From an uncultured Eubacteriales bacterium (lineage in GTDB: Bacteria; Bacillota; Clostridia; Oscillospirales; Butyricicoccaceae), in the NCBI GenBank assembly GCA_934630445.1, contig CAKTWY010000130.1, forward strand, positions 1 through 7,073: 7,073 bases of DNA, in the 5' to 3' direction. Positions 1 to 5,565 of this stretch are shown piece by piece; within the stretch, counting starts at the first letter, position 1; each line of letters starts with the position of its first letter. A program made the position numbers and the translations under genes. A model generated the notes under the pieces. That model did no database searches. It saw only the letters and a program-made list of their open reading frames with translations, and was not told the origin of the DNA.

Positions 1-757
1 CGCGCAGCACGCCTGCTGCGATCACGTCGCTCGCGCAGAGAATCGCCGTCGCCCCCGCCTTCAGAAACCCCTCGACAAACTTCGGCGCATAATCGACATA
101 AAACTCTCCCCGCGCGATCAGCTCACGCGCGGGCTCCAGCCCCTTCTCCCGCAGCAAAGCGCAAAACGTCTCCTCGCGCTCAACAGATACCATTGCATCC
201 AGCGGACCGTTTAAGAACGCGATGCGCTTGTGCCCGTTTTCACACAGCAGCGTCAAAAGCATGCGAATACCAGCAGCGCTGTCGCTGCCGACATAGCCGA
301 TATGATCGCCTGGAACATCGCGGTCAAAGAGCACCGTCGGCACTGTCGTAGCCTCGAGCCCCCGTAAAAACGGATCCTGCGGACGGAAGCCCAGCAAAAA
401 CGCGCCGCTCATGCCATTCCTGAGCATAAAGCTGTCATAATTTCCATGCTCGCGCATTTGTCCTTTCCCCGAAAGTACCTCCACCTCCCAGTGGCTGCGC
501 GCTGCAAGCTGGCGAAAGCCGGTGACGACGTCGTATGCAAGCCCTTCCCTGTCGCTGAAATCCATGTTGTCGACGAGTACGCAGAGTTTTTTCATTCCTT
601 TAGCGCGCACTTTTTTCGGCGCGTAGCCCATTGCAACCGCAGCATCGAGCACGCGCTCGCGCGTGCGCTCGCTGACGTCTGACGCTCCGCTCAAACTCTT
701 TGACACCGTACTCACCGCGACGCCGAGCGCGTCCGCAATTTCCTTAATTGTGACCAT
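1..757 (-). CDS. LacI-family transcriptional repressor, C-terminus cut by window start
   Basis: Leftward reading frame open from an ATG at 757 to the window edge, giving 252 residues; families of this type run to about 330-340, so roughly a quarter is missing. Seen: an N-terminal LacI helix-turn-helix (TIKEIADALGVAVSTVSKSL, residues 3-22), a hinge (GYAPKKVRAKG, 44-54), then a periplasmic-binding-protein-like sensor domain. The sensor begins at KLCVLVDNM (57-65) and has the family strings TVLFDRDVPG (141-150), GYVGSDSAAG (154-163), GHKRIAFLNG (175-184) and AILCASDVIAAG (238-249). Known of the family: dimeric repressors that bind palindromic operators and are released by, usually, a sugar or sugar phosphate. 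The start is preceded by a purine-rich stretch (AAAGGCGGGGG, 768-778) and a near-consensus promoter. It diverges from an aldo/keto reductase, so autoregulation plus control of that gene is the natural inference. The inducer is unknown. Confidence 0.93.
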   Translation of the reverse strand, partial: MVTIKEIADALGVAVSTVSKSLSGASDVSERTRERVLDAAVAMGYAPKKVRAKGMKKLCVLVDNMDFSDREGLAYDVVTGFRQLAARSHWEVEVLSGKGQMREHGNYDSFMLRNGMSGAFLLGFRPQDPFLRGLEATTVPTVLFDRDVPGDHIGYVGSDSAAGIRMLLTLLCENGHKRIAFLNGPLDAMVSVEREETFCALLREKGLEPARELIARGEFYVDYAPKFVEGFLKAGATAILCASDVIAAGVLR

Positions 758-812
758 GCGTGGCCATCCCCCGCCTTTCAGCATGCATCCCGAAATCTAT
801 ATTCTGAAAAAT

Positions 813-841
813 ATTATACACGCTTGCGCCATGCATTTCAA
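813..841 (-). promoter_or_regulatory. Promoter of the LacI-family gene
   Basis: Reading leftward, TTGAAA (836-841), a 17-base spacer and a perfect TATAAT (813-818) form a near-consensus vegetative promoter. Transcription would start near 806, leaving a leader of about 50 bases before the ATG at 757. The box lies in an AT-rich island inside GC-rich sequence. Confidence 0.8.
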
Positions 842-855
842 TCACGCACAAAATA

Positions 856-888
856 TGGTAAAATAACCGCAAAGCGGTTATTTTACCA
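856..888. repeat. Perfect 15-bp inverted repeat with AAA loop
   Basis: TGGTAAAATAACCGC (856-870), AAA (871-873), then the exact reverse complement (874-888). It lies between the divergent repressor and reductase genes, 14 bases upstream of the repressor's -35 box. It could be an operator for the LacI-family protein, a copy of a dispersed intergenic palindrome, or, because the GC core is flanked by A-rich and T-rich runs, a two-way terminator-like hairpin. A terminator between two divergent starts would be unusual, so I favour the first two. The structure is certain from the sequence; its function is not. Confidence 0.85.
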
Positions 889-889
889 C

Positions 890-918
890 GCGCATATCGC
901 CTCTCCGAGGCGATGCGC
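890..918. repeat. Second stem-loop, bulged, next to the perfect palindrome
   Basis: GCGCATATCGCCTC (890-903), loop TCC (904-906), and GAGGCGATGCGC (907-918) pair over 12 bp with a two-base AT bulge in the left arm. Only one base separates it from the perfect inverted repeat at 856-888, so the two form a tandem stem-loop block. There is no T-tract after it on the plus strand. If transcribed rightward it would sit in a long leader of the aldo/keto reductase; no good promoter upstream of it on that strand was found. Confidence 0.6.
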
Positions 919-964
919 TCAACTTTCATGGCGTGCCGTCAGGAGCTGCCGGCCGTCTGCGCTG

Positions 965-992
965 TTTTTGTCTATATGCAAGTACTTATTAT
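965..992 (+). promoter_or_regulatory. Weak candidate promoter for the aldo/keto reductase
   Basis: TATTAT (987-992) is the best -10 match in the leader, with a poor -35 (TTTTTG, 965-970) at 16 bases. Transcription would begin near 999, about 34 bases before the ATG at 1033. The weak -35 would fit an activated or otherwise controlled promoter, but another start site is quite possible. Confidence 0.3.
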
Positions 993-997
993 GCTGT

Positions 998-1014
998 AAT
1001 CGGTACATACGATT
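998..1014. promoter_or_regulatory. Candidate 17-bp palindromic operator
   Basis: AATCGGTACATACGATT has 5-bp arms (AATCG / CGATT) around a 7-base centre. It falls at the predicted transcription start of the aldo/keto reductase, where a LacI-family repressor could block initiation. The arms are short and the centre does not match the usual LacI-family CG core, so this is a suggestion only. Confidence 0.25.
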
Positions 1015-1032
1015 GCTGGGGAGGTAACCTTT

Positions 1033-1989
1033 ATGCGGCTGATGTCCATTGCGGGATATTCGCTTTCTCAGATCGTTCTCGGCACGGATTATTACGGTAC
1101 CACCGTGCAGGAGACGGACGCTTTTGCACTGATCGATCGCTACCGCGCACACGGCGGCAACGCATTTGACTGCGCGCGCATCTACGGCTCCGGCGCGTCG
1201 GAAGGCGTGCTCGGCCGGTATATCGCCGCACGCGGCTGCCGGGAGGAGATCGTCCTGATCACCAAGGGCGGCCACATTCCCGGCCAGGCGCCGGCGCCGC
1301 GCCACTTCTCACGCGCTTTTCTGGAAGAAGAACTGCGGCGCAGCCTGGATGCGCTCGGCCTGCCCTCGGTCGATTTCTACCTGCTGCACCGCGACTGCGA
1401 GGACGTGCCGGTCGGCGAGATCATGGAAACGCTCGCCCGCCTGGTCGGCAGCGGTGCGGTTCGGCACATCGGGTGCTCCAACTGGTCGTGCGCGCGTATT
1501 GAAGCGGCGAACGCATATGCCGCGGCGCACAGTCTGCCCGCTTTCGCGCTCAGCGAGATCCAGTGGAGCCTCGCCGCCTGCTCGAAGGAAGCGTGGGGCG
1601 ACGATTCGCTCGTTTTTATGACGCCGGAGTCGGAGCGGTGGTATCAGGCACGGCAAATGCCTGTTCTCGCCTATTCCCCGCAGGCGCGCGGCCTGTTTGC
1701 AAAGACCATCGCACAGGGTCTGGCCGCAAACAGCGAAAAGGTGCTGCGGCGTTTTGCATCGCCGGAAAACCTCGCGCGTGTCGAGCGGGTCCGCGCCTTT
1801 TCTCAGGCGCGCGGCGTTTCGCCCTCCGCCGTCGTTTTAGCTTATCTTCTGTCCGCAGACATCCCCGCGCTGCCGATCATCGGCTGTAAAACGCCCGCGC
1901 AGCTCGACGACAGCCTCTCGGCCGCAGCACTGACGCTCACACCGGAGGAGCGCCAATATCTGCACAGCGGCCGCTTTGCGCGCGAATAG
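1033..1989 (+). CDS. Aldo/keto reductase family oxidoreductase
   Basis: A 318-residue cytosolic TIM-barrel NAD(P)H-dependent reductase of carbonyl compounds. The catalytic tetrad is complete: Asp46 and Tyr51 in FDCARIYG, Lys78 in ITKGG, and His119 in YLLHRD. Other family strings are GCSNW (147-151), the LAYSPQARGLF segment (212-222) and, near the end, PIIGCKTPAQLDDSL (281-295), which lies in the cofactor-phosphate region in relatives. Length is normal. The ATG at 1033 is chosen because GGGGAGG (1018-1024) lies 8 bases upstream; Met4 (1042) would be too far. It stands alone, divergent from a LacI-family repressor that probably controls it, which hints at a role in using or detoxifying a sugar-like carbonyl. 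The substrate cannot be read from sequence. No clear intrinsic terminator follows, so some read-through into the next gene is possible. Confidence 0.93.
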   Translation: MRLMSIAGYSLSQIVLGTDYYGTTVQETDAFALIDRYRAHGGNAFDCARIYGSGASEGVLGRYIAARGCREEIVLITKGGHIPGQAPAPRHFSRAFLEEELRRSLDALGLPSVDFYLLHRDCEDVPVGEIMETLARLVGSGAVRHIGCSNWSCARIEAANAYAAAHSLPAFALSEIQWSLAACSKEAWGDDSLVFMTPESERWYQARQMPVLAYSPQARGLFAKTIAQGLAANSEKVLRRFASPENLARVERVRAFSQARGVSPSAVVLAYLLSADIPALPIIGCKTPAQLDDSLSAAALTLTPEERQYLHSGRFARE

Positions 1990-2029
1990 CCTGCCGCCGC
2001 GCCGACCGGATACTTTTCACCATAAAACA

Positions 2030-2058
2030 TTGAATTTTATCTGAAAACTGGCTATAAT
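2030..2058 (+). promoter_or_regulatory. Promoter of the flavodiiron protein gene
   Basis: TTGAAT (2030-2035), a 17-base spacer and TATAAT (2053-2058) form a strong vegetative promoter. Transcription would start near 2065, giving a leader of about 40 bases. A short inverted repeat, ATAAAA (2022-2027) and TTTTAT (2035-2040), brackets the -35 box and might bind a regulator, but it is short and AT-rich and could be chance. Confidence 0.8.
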
Positions 2059-2105
2059 GAAATCGAACCGAAGCAAGATTTTTATAACAAAGGAGTACCG
2101 CTTAT

Positions 2106-3899
2106 ATGACAATTACCAATGACATCCGTTATATCGGCGTCAACGACCACCAGGTCGATCTGTTTGAAGGACAATACAAAGTTCCAAACGGAATGGCGTA
2201 TAATTCGTATGTAATTCTCGACGAAAAAATCGCTGTGCTTGATACTGTGGACGCGCGCTTTACCCACGAATGGCTTGATAATCTGGACGCTGTGCTGAAC
2301 GGCCGCCGCCCGGACTATCTGATCGTGCAGCACATGGAGCCGGACCACTCGGCAAACATCGCCAATTTTATGAAGACGTATCCGGATGCGCTGATCGTCG
2401 CGACGGCGAAGGCCTTTGCAATGATGAAGCAGTTTTTCGCAACGGACTTTGAGGACAGGCGGATCGTAGTCAAAGAGGGCGACACCCTCCCCCTCGGCCG
2501 CCATACGCTCACCTTTGTCTGCGCGCCGATGGTCCACTGGCCCGAGGTCATGGTCACCTACGACAGCTTTGACAAGGTGCTCTTTTCCGCCGACGGATTC
2601 GGCAAGTTCGGCGCGCTCGACGTTGAGGAAGACTGGGCGTGCGAGGCGCGCAGGTATTACATCGGCATCGTCGGCAAGTACGGCGCGCAGGTGCAAAGCC
2701 TGCTCAAAAAGGCGGCAGGGCTCGATATCGCCGTGATCTGCCCGCTGCACGGCCCTGTTTTGACGGAAAATCTCGGCTATTATCTGGGTCTGTACAACAC
2801 GTGGTCTTCCTACAGTGTGGAGACGGAGGGCATTGTGCTTGCATACACCTCTATCTACGGGCACACGAAAAAAGCAGTGGAACTGCTCGCGGACAAGCTG
2901 CGCGAAAAGGGCTGCCCGAAGGTCGTCGTGCATGACCTTGCCCGCTGCGACATGGCAGAGGCGACGGAAGACGCGTTCCGCTACAGCAAGCTGGTGCTTG
3001 CCACCACCACGTATAACGCGGACATCTTCCCCTTCATGCGCGAATTCATCGACCATCTGACAGAGCGCAATTATCAGAACCGCACAGTTGCCCTGATCGA
3101 AAACGGCTCGTGGGCGCCGCTCGCGGCAAAAATTATGCGGCAGGAGCTCGACGGGTGCAAAAATATCACGTTTGCCGAGCCGGTCGTCCACATCAAATCC
3201 GCCCTGAACGAAGAGAGCGGCGCGCAGCTCGATCAGCTCGCGGGCATGCTCTGCCGCGACTATATTGCCCAGCAGAGCGACAAGGCCAACAAGCACGACA
3301 TGTCGGCGCTGTTCAACATCGGCTACGGCCTGTATGTCGTCACGTCAAACGACGGCAAAAAGGACAACGGCCTGATCGTGAACACGGTCACACAGGTGAC
3401 GAACACGCCCAATCAGATCGCCGTCACGATCAACAAGGAAAATTATTCGCACCACATCATCAAGCAGACCGGTATCATGAACATCAACTGCCTCTCCGTC
3501 GACGCGCCCTTCAAGGTGTTTGAGACGTTCGGCTTCCAGAGCGGACGCACGGTCGACAAGTTTGCGGACTGCACGCCGCTGCGCTCGGACAACGGACTGG
3601 TGTTCCTGCCGCGGTATATCAACTCCTTCCTCTCGCTGAAGGTCGAGCAGTATGTCGATCTGAACACCCACGGCATGTTCATCTGCAGCGTGACGGAAGC
3701 GCGCGTCATTTCCGCGCAGGAGACGATGACCTATACCTATTACCAGAACCATGTAAAGCCCAAGCCCGCTACCGAGGGCAAAAAGGGCTTTGTGTGCAAG
3801 ATCTGCGGCTATGTCTACGAAGGCGACGAGCTGCCGGAGGATTTCATCTGCCCGCTGTGCAAGCACGGCGCGGCGGATTTCGAGCCGATCGCGGATTGA
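2106..3899 (+). CDS. Four-module flavodiiron protein (diiron, flavodoxin, flavin reductase, rubredoxin): O2/NO reductase
   Basis: 597 residues, cytosolic, no signal peptide. Module 1 (about 1-240) is the beta-lactamase-like diiron core of the FprA/ROO family with every expected ligand: His76, Glu78 and Asp80 in QHMEPDH, His144 in MVHWPE, Asp163 in SADGFG, His215 in PLHGP. Module 2 (about 242-388) is a flavodoxin domain with FMN phosphate loop TSIYGHT (248-254). Module 3 (about 398-545) resembles flavin reductases that bind FMN, with the start LFNIGYGLYVVTS (402-414). Module 4 (about 560-597) is a rubredoxin with CKIC (564-567) and CPLC (582-585). Known of the family: four-electron reduction of O2 to water or two-electron reduction of NO to N2O. 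The fused reductase and rubredoxin suggest that electrons from a nicotinamide cofactor can be relayed within one chain; this is inference. AAAGGAG (2089-2095) 10 bases before the ATG supports the start. It is a single-gene transcript with its own promoter and terminator. Confidence 0.93.
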   Translation: MTITNDIRYIGVNDHQVDLFEGQYKVPNGMAYNSYVILDEKIAVLDTVDARFTHEWLDNLDAVLNGRRPDYLIVQHMEPDHSANIANFMKTYPDALIVATAKAFAMMKQFFATDFEDRRIVVKEGDTLPLGRHTLTFVCAPMVHWPEVMVTYDSFDKVLFSADGFGKFGALDVEEDWACEARRYYIGIVGKYGAQVQSLLKKAAGLDIAVICPLHGPVLTENLGYYLGLYNTWSSYSVETEGIVLAYTSIYGHTKKAVELLADKLREKGCPKVVVHDLARCDMAEATEDAFRYSKLVLATTTYNADIFPFMREFIDHLTERNYQNRTVALIENGSWAPLAAKIMRQELDGCKNITFAEPVVHIKSALNEESGAQLDQLAGMLCRDYIAQQSDKANKHDMSALFNIGYGLYVVTSNDGKKDNGLIVNTVTQVTNTPNQIAVTINKENYSHHIIKQTGIMNINCLSVDAPFKVFETFGFQSGRTVDKFADCTPLRSDNGLVFLPRYINSFLSLKVEQYVDLNTHGMFICSVTEARVISAQETMTYTYYQNHVKPKPATEGKKGFVCKICGYVYEGDELPEDFICPLCKHGAADFEPIAD

Positions 3900-3920
3900 G
3901 TATTTTTTGAAAAGCACATG

Positions 3921-3962
3921 AAACAGCCGGCGCTGCACGTTTGCAGCGCCGGCTGTTTTTTT
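3921..3962 (+). terminator. Intrinsic terminator after the flavodiiron protein gene
   Basis: A GC-rich perfect stem (core 3924-3937 paired with 3942-3955, extended by three A:T pairs) with loop CGTT is followed by seven T residues (3956-3962). It lies 21 bases after the stop codon. In the leftward direction the same hairpin has only three T residues, so it may also weakly terminate the convergent pdxST transcript ending at 3977. Confidence 0.92.
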
Positions 3963-3976
3963 AAACTGTCGAACAG

Positions 3977-4567
3977 TCACCGGCGTGCCGCGTACGCGCG
4001 CGCCTTATCGGCAAAATACGCATGCACGCTGCGCTCCTCCGTCAACTCCGGGTGGAAGGACGTCGCGAGCATATTCCGCTCCTCCGCGGCGACGACATGC
4101 CCGTCTACCGTGCACAGGATGCGCACATCCGCGCCCGCGCGCTCGATCCACGGCGCGCGGATAAAAACGAGCGGCACCGGCTGCGCCGAAAACGCTGGGA
4201 TCATCGCCTTTTGCGCGAAACTGTCGATCTGCCTGCCATAAGCGTTGCGTCTGACGGCGATGTCCATCACGCCCAGGTGCGCCTGCTCCCCCTCAATCTC
4301 ACGCGCGAGCAGGATCATCCCCGCGCACGTGCCCCAAACTGGCATCCCCTCCCGGATCCGCGCGCGAAGCGGCTCCAGCACGCCGAAAAGGCGCATCAGC
4401 CTGGCAATCGTCGTGCTCTCACCGCCGGGGAGAATGAGCCCGTCGAGAGCTGCGAGCGCCCCGGACGAGCGCACCTCGAGCGCGCGAACATCATGCAACG
4501 CCGCAAGCGCCGCCATATGCTCCGCGACCGAACCCTGAAACGATAAAACGCCAATTGTTGCAGGCAT
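3977..4567 (-). CDS. pdxT: Pyridoxal 5'-phosphate synthase glutaminase subunit PdxT
   Basis: 196 residues, the usual PdxT length. It is a class I glutamine amidotransferase that hydrolyses glutamine and passes ammonia to PdxS in the DXP-independent vitamin B6 pathway, in a large cytosolic PdxS-PdxT complex. Visible signatures: N-terminal IGVLSFQGSVAEH (5-17), substrate loop LPGGESTT (46-53), nucleophile Cys81 in WGTCAGMILLA, and the catalytic pair His172 and Glu174 in TSFHPELT. The ATG at 4567 is preferred over the in-frame GTG at 4576: AGAGGG (4576-4581) is 8 bases before the ATG, while the GTG would overlap that site and the pdxS end. The pdxS stop codon is only two bases away, so translation is probably coupled. 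It converges with the flavodiiron gene. Confidence 0.97.
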   Translation of the reverse strand: MPATIGVLSFQGSVAEHMAALAALHDVRALEVRSSGALAALDGLILPGGESTTIARLMRLFGVLEPLRARIREGMPVWGTCAGMILLAREIEGEQAHLGVMDIAVRRNAYGRQIDSFAQKAMIPAFSAQPVPLVFIRAPWIERAGADVRILCTVDGHVVAAEERNMLATSFHPELTEERSVHAYFADKARAYAARR

Positions 4568-4569
4568 AT

Positions 4570-5451
4570 TTACCACCCTCTGCCGGCCATGCGCGCTTCG
4601 GGTGCGATGGCGGAAAGCTCAAGGCCGCGCATCGCCTCACCCAGCCCCTCGCTCACCTCAGCGAGCACAGCGGGGTCGTTATAAAAAGCGGTCGCTTTCA
4701 CGATGGCGCGCGCCATCAGCGGCGGATTGGACGATTTGAAAATACCGGAACCAACAAAAACGCCCTCGCTGCCGAGCTGCATCATCAGCGACGCATCCGC
4801 CGGGGTGGCGATGCCGCCCGCGGCAAAATTCACGACAGGCAGCCTGCCGTGTTCGGCGACCCAGCACACCAGATCATACGGCGCGCTGTTCTCCTTGGCG
4901 AAGGCCATCAGCTCCTCCTTCGCCATGTTTTGCAGGCGGCGGATCGACTCCATCATCGCACGCATATGGCGCACCGCTTCCACGACGTTGCCGGTACCGG
5001 CCTCACCCTTCGTGCGGATCATGGACGCGCCCTCGCCGATGCGGCGAAGCGCTTCCCCAATATCGCGCGCGCCGCAGACAAATGGCACCTTGAAGGAAAA
5101 TTTGTCCAGATGATACCGGTCGTCCGCCGGAGTAAGCACCTCGCTCTCGTCAATGTAGTCCACGCCGAGCGCCTGCAGAATCTGCGCCTCGGCGATATGC
5201 CCGATGCGCGCCTTCGCCATGACGGGGATGGACACGGCGCGCTGAATCTCTTTGATCATCTTCGGGTCGCTCATGCGCGCGACGCCGCCCTCCTTGCGGA
5301 TATCGGACGGCACGCGCTCGAGCGCCATGACGGCGACTGCGCCCGCCTCCTCGGCGATTGCCGCCTCCTTCGGATTTGTGACGTCCATGATGACGCCGCC
5401 CTTTAACATCTGGGCGAGATTGCGGTTCAATTCGTTTCTTTCACGGTGCAT
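4570..5451 (-). CDS. pdxS: Pyridoxal 5'-phosphate synthase synthase subunit PdxS
   Basis: 293 residues, full length for the family. This TIM-barrel enzyme builds PLP from ribose 5-phosphate, glyceraldehyde 3-phosphate and ammonia supplied by PdxT; relatives assemble as a dodecamer. Key residues are present: Asp23 in GGVIMDV, the first imine-forming Lys80 in PVMAKARIGH, the second Lys148 in MIRTKGEAGTGNVVEA, and the phosphate-binding stretches NFAAGGIATPADA (208-220) and VFVGSGIFKS (231-240). AAAGGAG (5460-5466 read leftward) sits 8 bases before the ATG at 5451. It is the first gene of a pdxS-pdxT operon with its own promoter, divergent from pdxR, the usual arrangement when PdxR activates pdxST during PLP shortage. 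Confidence 0.98.
   Translation of the reverse strand: MHRERNELNRNLAQMLKGGVIMDVTNPKEAAIAEEAGAVAVMALERVPSDIRKEGGVARMSDPKMIKEIQRAVSIPVMAKARIGHIAEAQILQALGVDYIDESEVLTPADDRYHLDKFSFKVPFVCGARDIGEALRRIGEGASMIRTKGEAGTGNVVEAVRHMRAMMESIRRLQNMAKEELMAFAKENSAPYDLVCWVAEHGRLPVVNFAAGGIATPADASLMMQLGSEGVFVGSGIFKSSNPPLMARAIVKATAFYNDPAVLAEVSEGLGEAMRGLELSAIAPEARMAGRGW
4576..4581 (-). promoter_or_regulatory. Ribosome binding site that decides the pdxT start
   Basis: AGAGGG read leftward lies inside the last codons of pdxS, 8 bases before the ATG at 4567. It excludes the longer GTG start at 4574-4576 and shows that pdxT is translated from within the pdxS end. Confidence 0.7.
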
Positions 5452-5468
5452 GTATATGACTCCTTTGC

Positions 5469-5498
5469 TTGACAGAATTTGAGCTCATGGCTTATTAT
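5469..5498 (+). promoter_or_regulatory. Promoter of pdxR
   Basis: Perfect TTGACA (5469-5474), an 18-base spacer and TATTAT (5493-5498). Transcription would start near 5505, about 60 bases before the ATG at 5566. The -35 box lies in the pdxS leader, three bases from the pdxS ribosome binding site, and the -10 box overlaps that of pdxST on the other strand. Confidence 0.68.
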
Positions 5499-5522
5499 AT
5501 CGTTATACTGATATCATGCAAA
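5494..5522 (-). promoter_or_regulatory. Promoter of the pdxST operon
   Basis: Reading leftward, TTTGCA (5517-5522), a 17-base spacer and TATAAT (5494-5499). The -10 is perfect and the -35 imperfect, which fits a promoter helped by an activator. Transcription would begin near 5487, about 36 bases before the pdxS ATG. Its -10 box lies almost exactly on that of the divergent pdxR promoter. Confidence 0.72.
5497..5514. promoter_or_regulatory. Candidate PdxR operator, imperfect palindrome between pdxS and pdxR
   Basis: ATATCGTTATACTGATAT reads ATATC, two mismatched bases, central TATA, two mismatched bases, GATAT, so 14 of 18 positions are symmetric. It overlaps the -10 boxes and start region of both divergent promoters. 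Further ATATC copies occur at 5511-5515 and 5522-5526, giving three same-strand copies with the first at 5497-5501; MocR-type regulators often bind direct repeats, so either arrangement could be the site. Confidence 0.4.
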
Positions 5523-5555
5523 TATCCAGTTTTGATTTTTTAAACCATGCCAGTT

Positions 5556-5559
5556 GAGG
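5556..5559 (+). promoter_or_regulatory. Ribosome binding site that decides the pdxR start
   Basis: GAGG lies 6 bases before the ATG at 5566. The alternative in-frame TTG at 5554 overlaps this site and has no purine-rich stretch upstream, so the ATG is preferred. Confidence 0.6.
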
Positions 5560-5565
5560 TATACG

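Noticed and set aside
446..866. Short rightward frames over the repressor gene and its promoter
   Set aside because: They overlap the leftward LacI-family frame, whose helix-turn-helix and sensor motifs are clear; none has a good ribosome binding site.
744..1027. Short frames in the repressor-reductase gap, some with similar peptides on both strands
   Set aside because: The resemblance between the peptides comes from the perfect palindrome at 856-888 being read on both strands, not from related genes.
1990..2020. A terminator after the aldo/keto reductase
   Set aside because: The GC-rich run after the stop does not form a convincing stem followed by a T-tract.
2082..3296. A 404-codon open frame antisense to the flavodiiron gene
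   Set aside because: It mirrors a gene with complete metal-ligand motifs, has no recognisable domain, and arises from GC-biased codon positions that keep antisense frames open.
3345..3980. A 211-codon antisense frame over the end of the flavodiiron gene
   Set aside because: No domain, and it runs through the terminator hairpin at 3921-3962.
4555..5406. A 283-codon open frame antisense to pdxS
   Set aside because: Composition is rich in Arg and His with no family signature, and it lies wholly over a clear pdxS; a shadow frame.
5554..5565. TTG start for pdxR four codons upstream of the ATG
   Set aside because: The TTG overlaps the only purine-rich ribosome binding site, which is well placed for the ATG at 5566.
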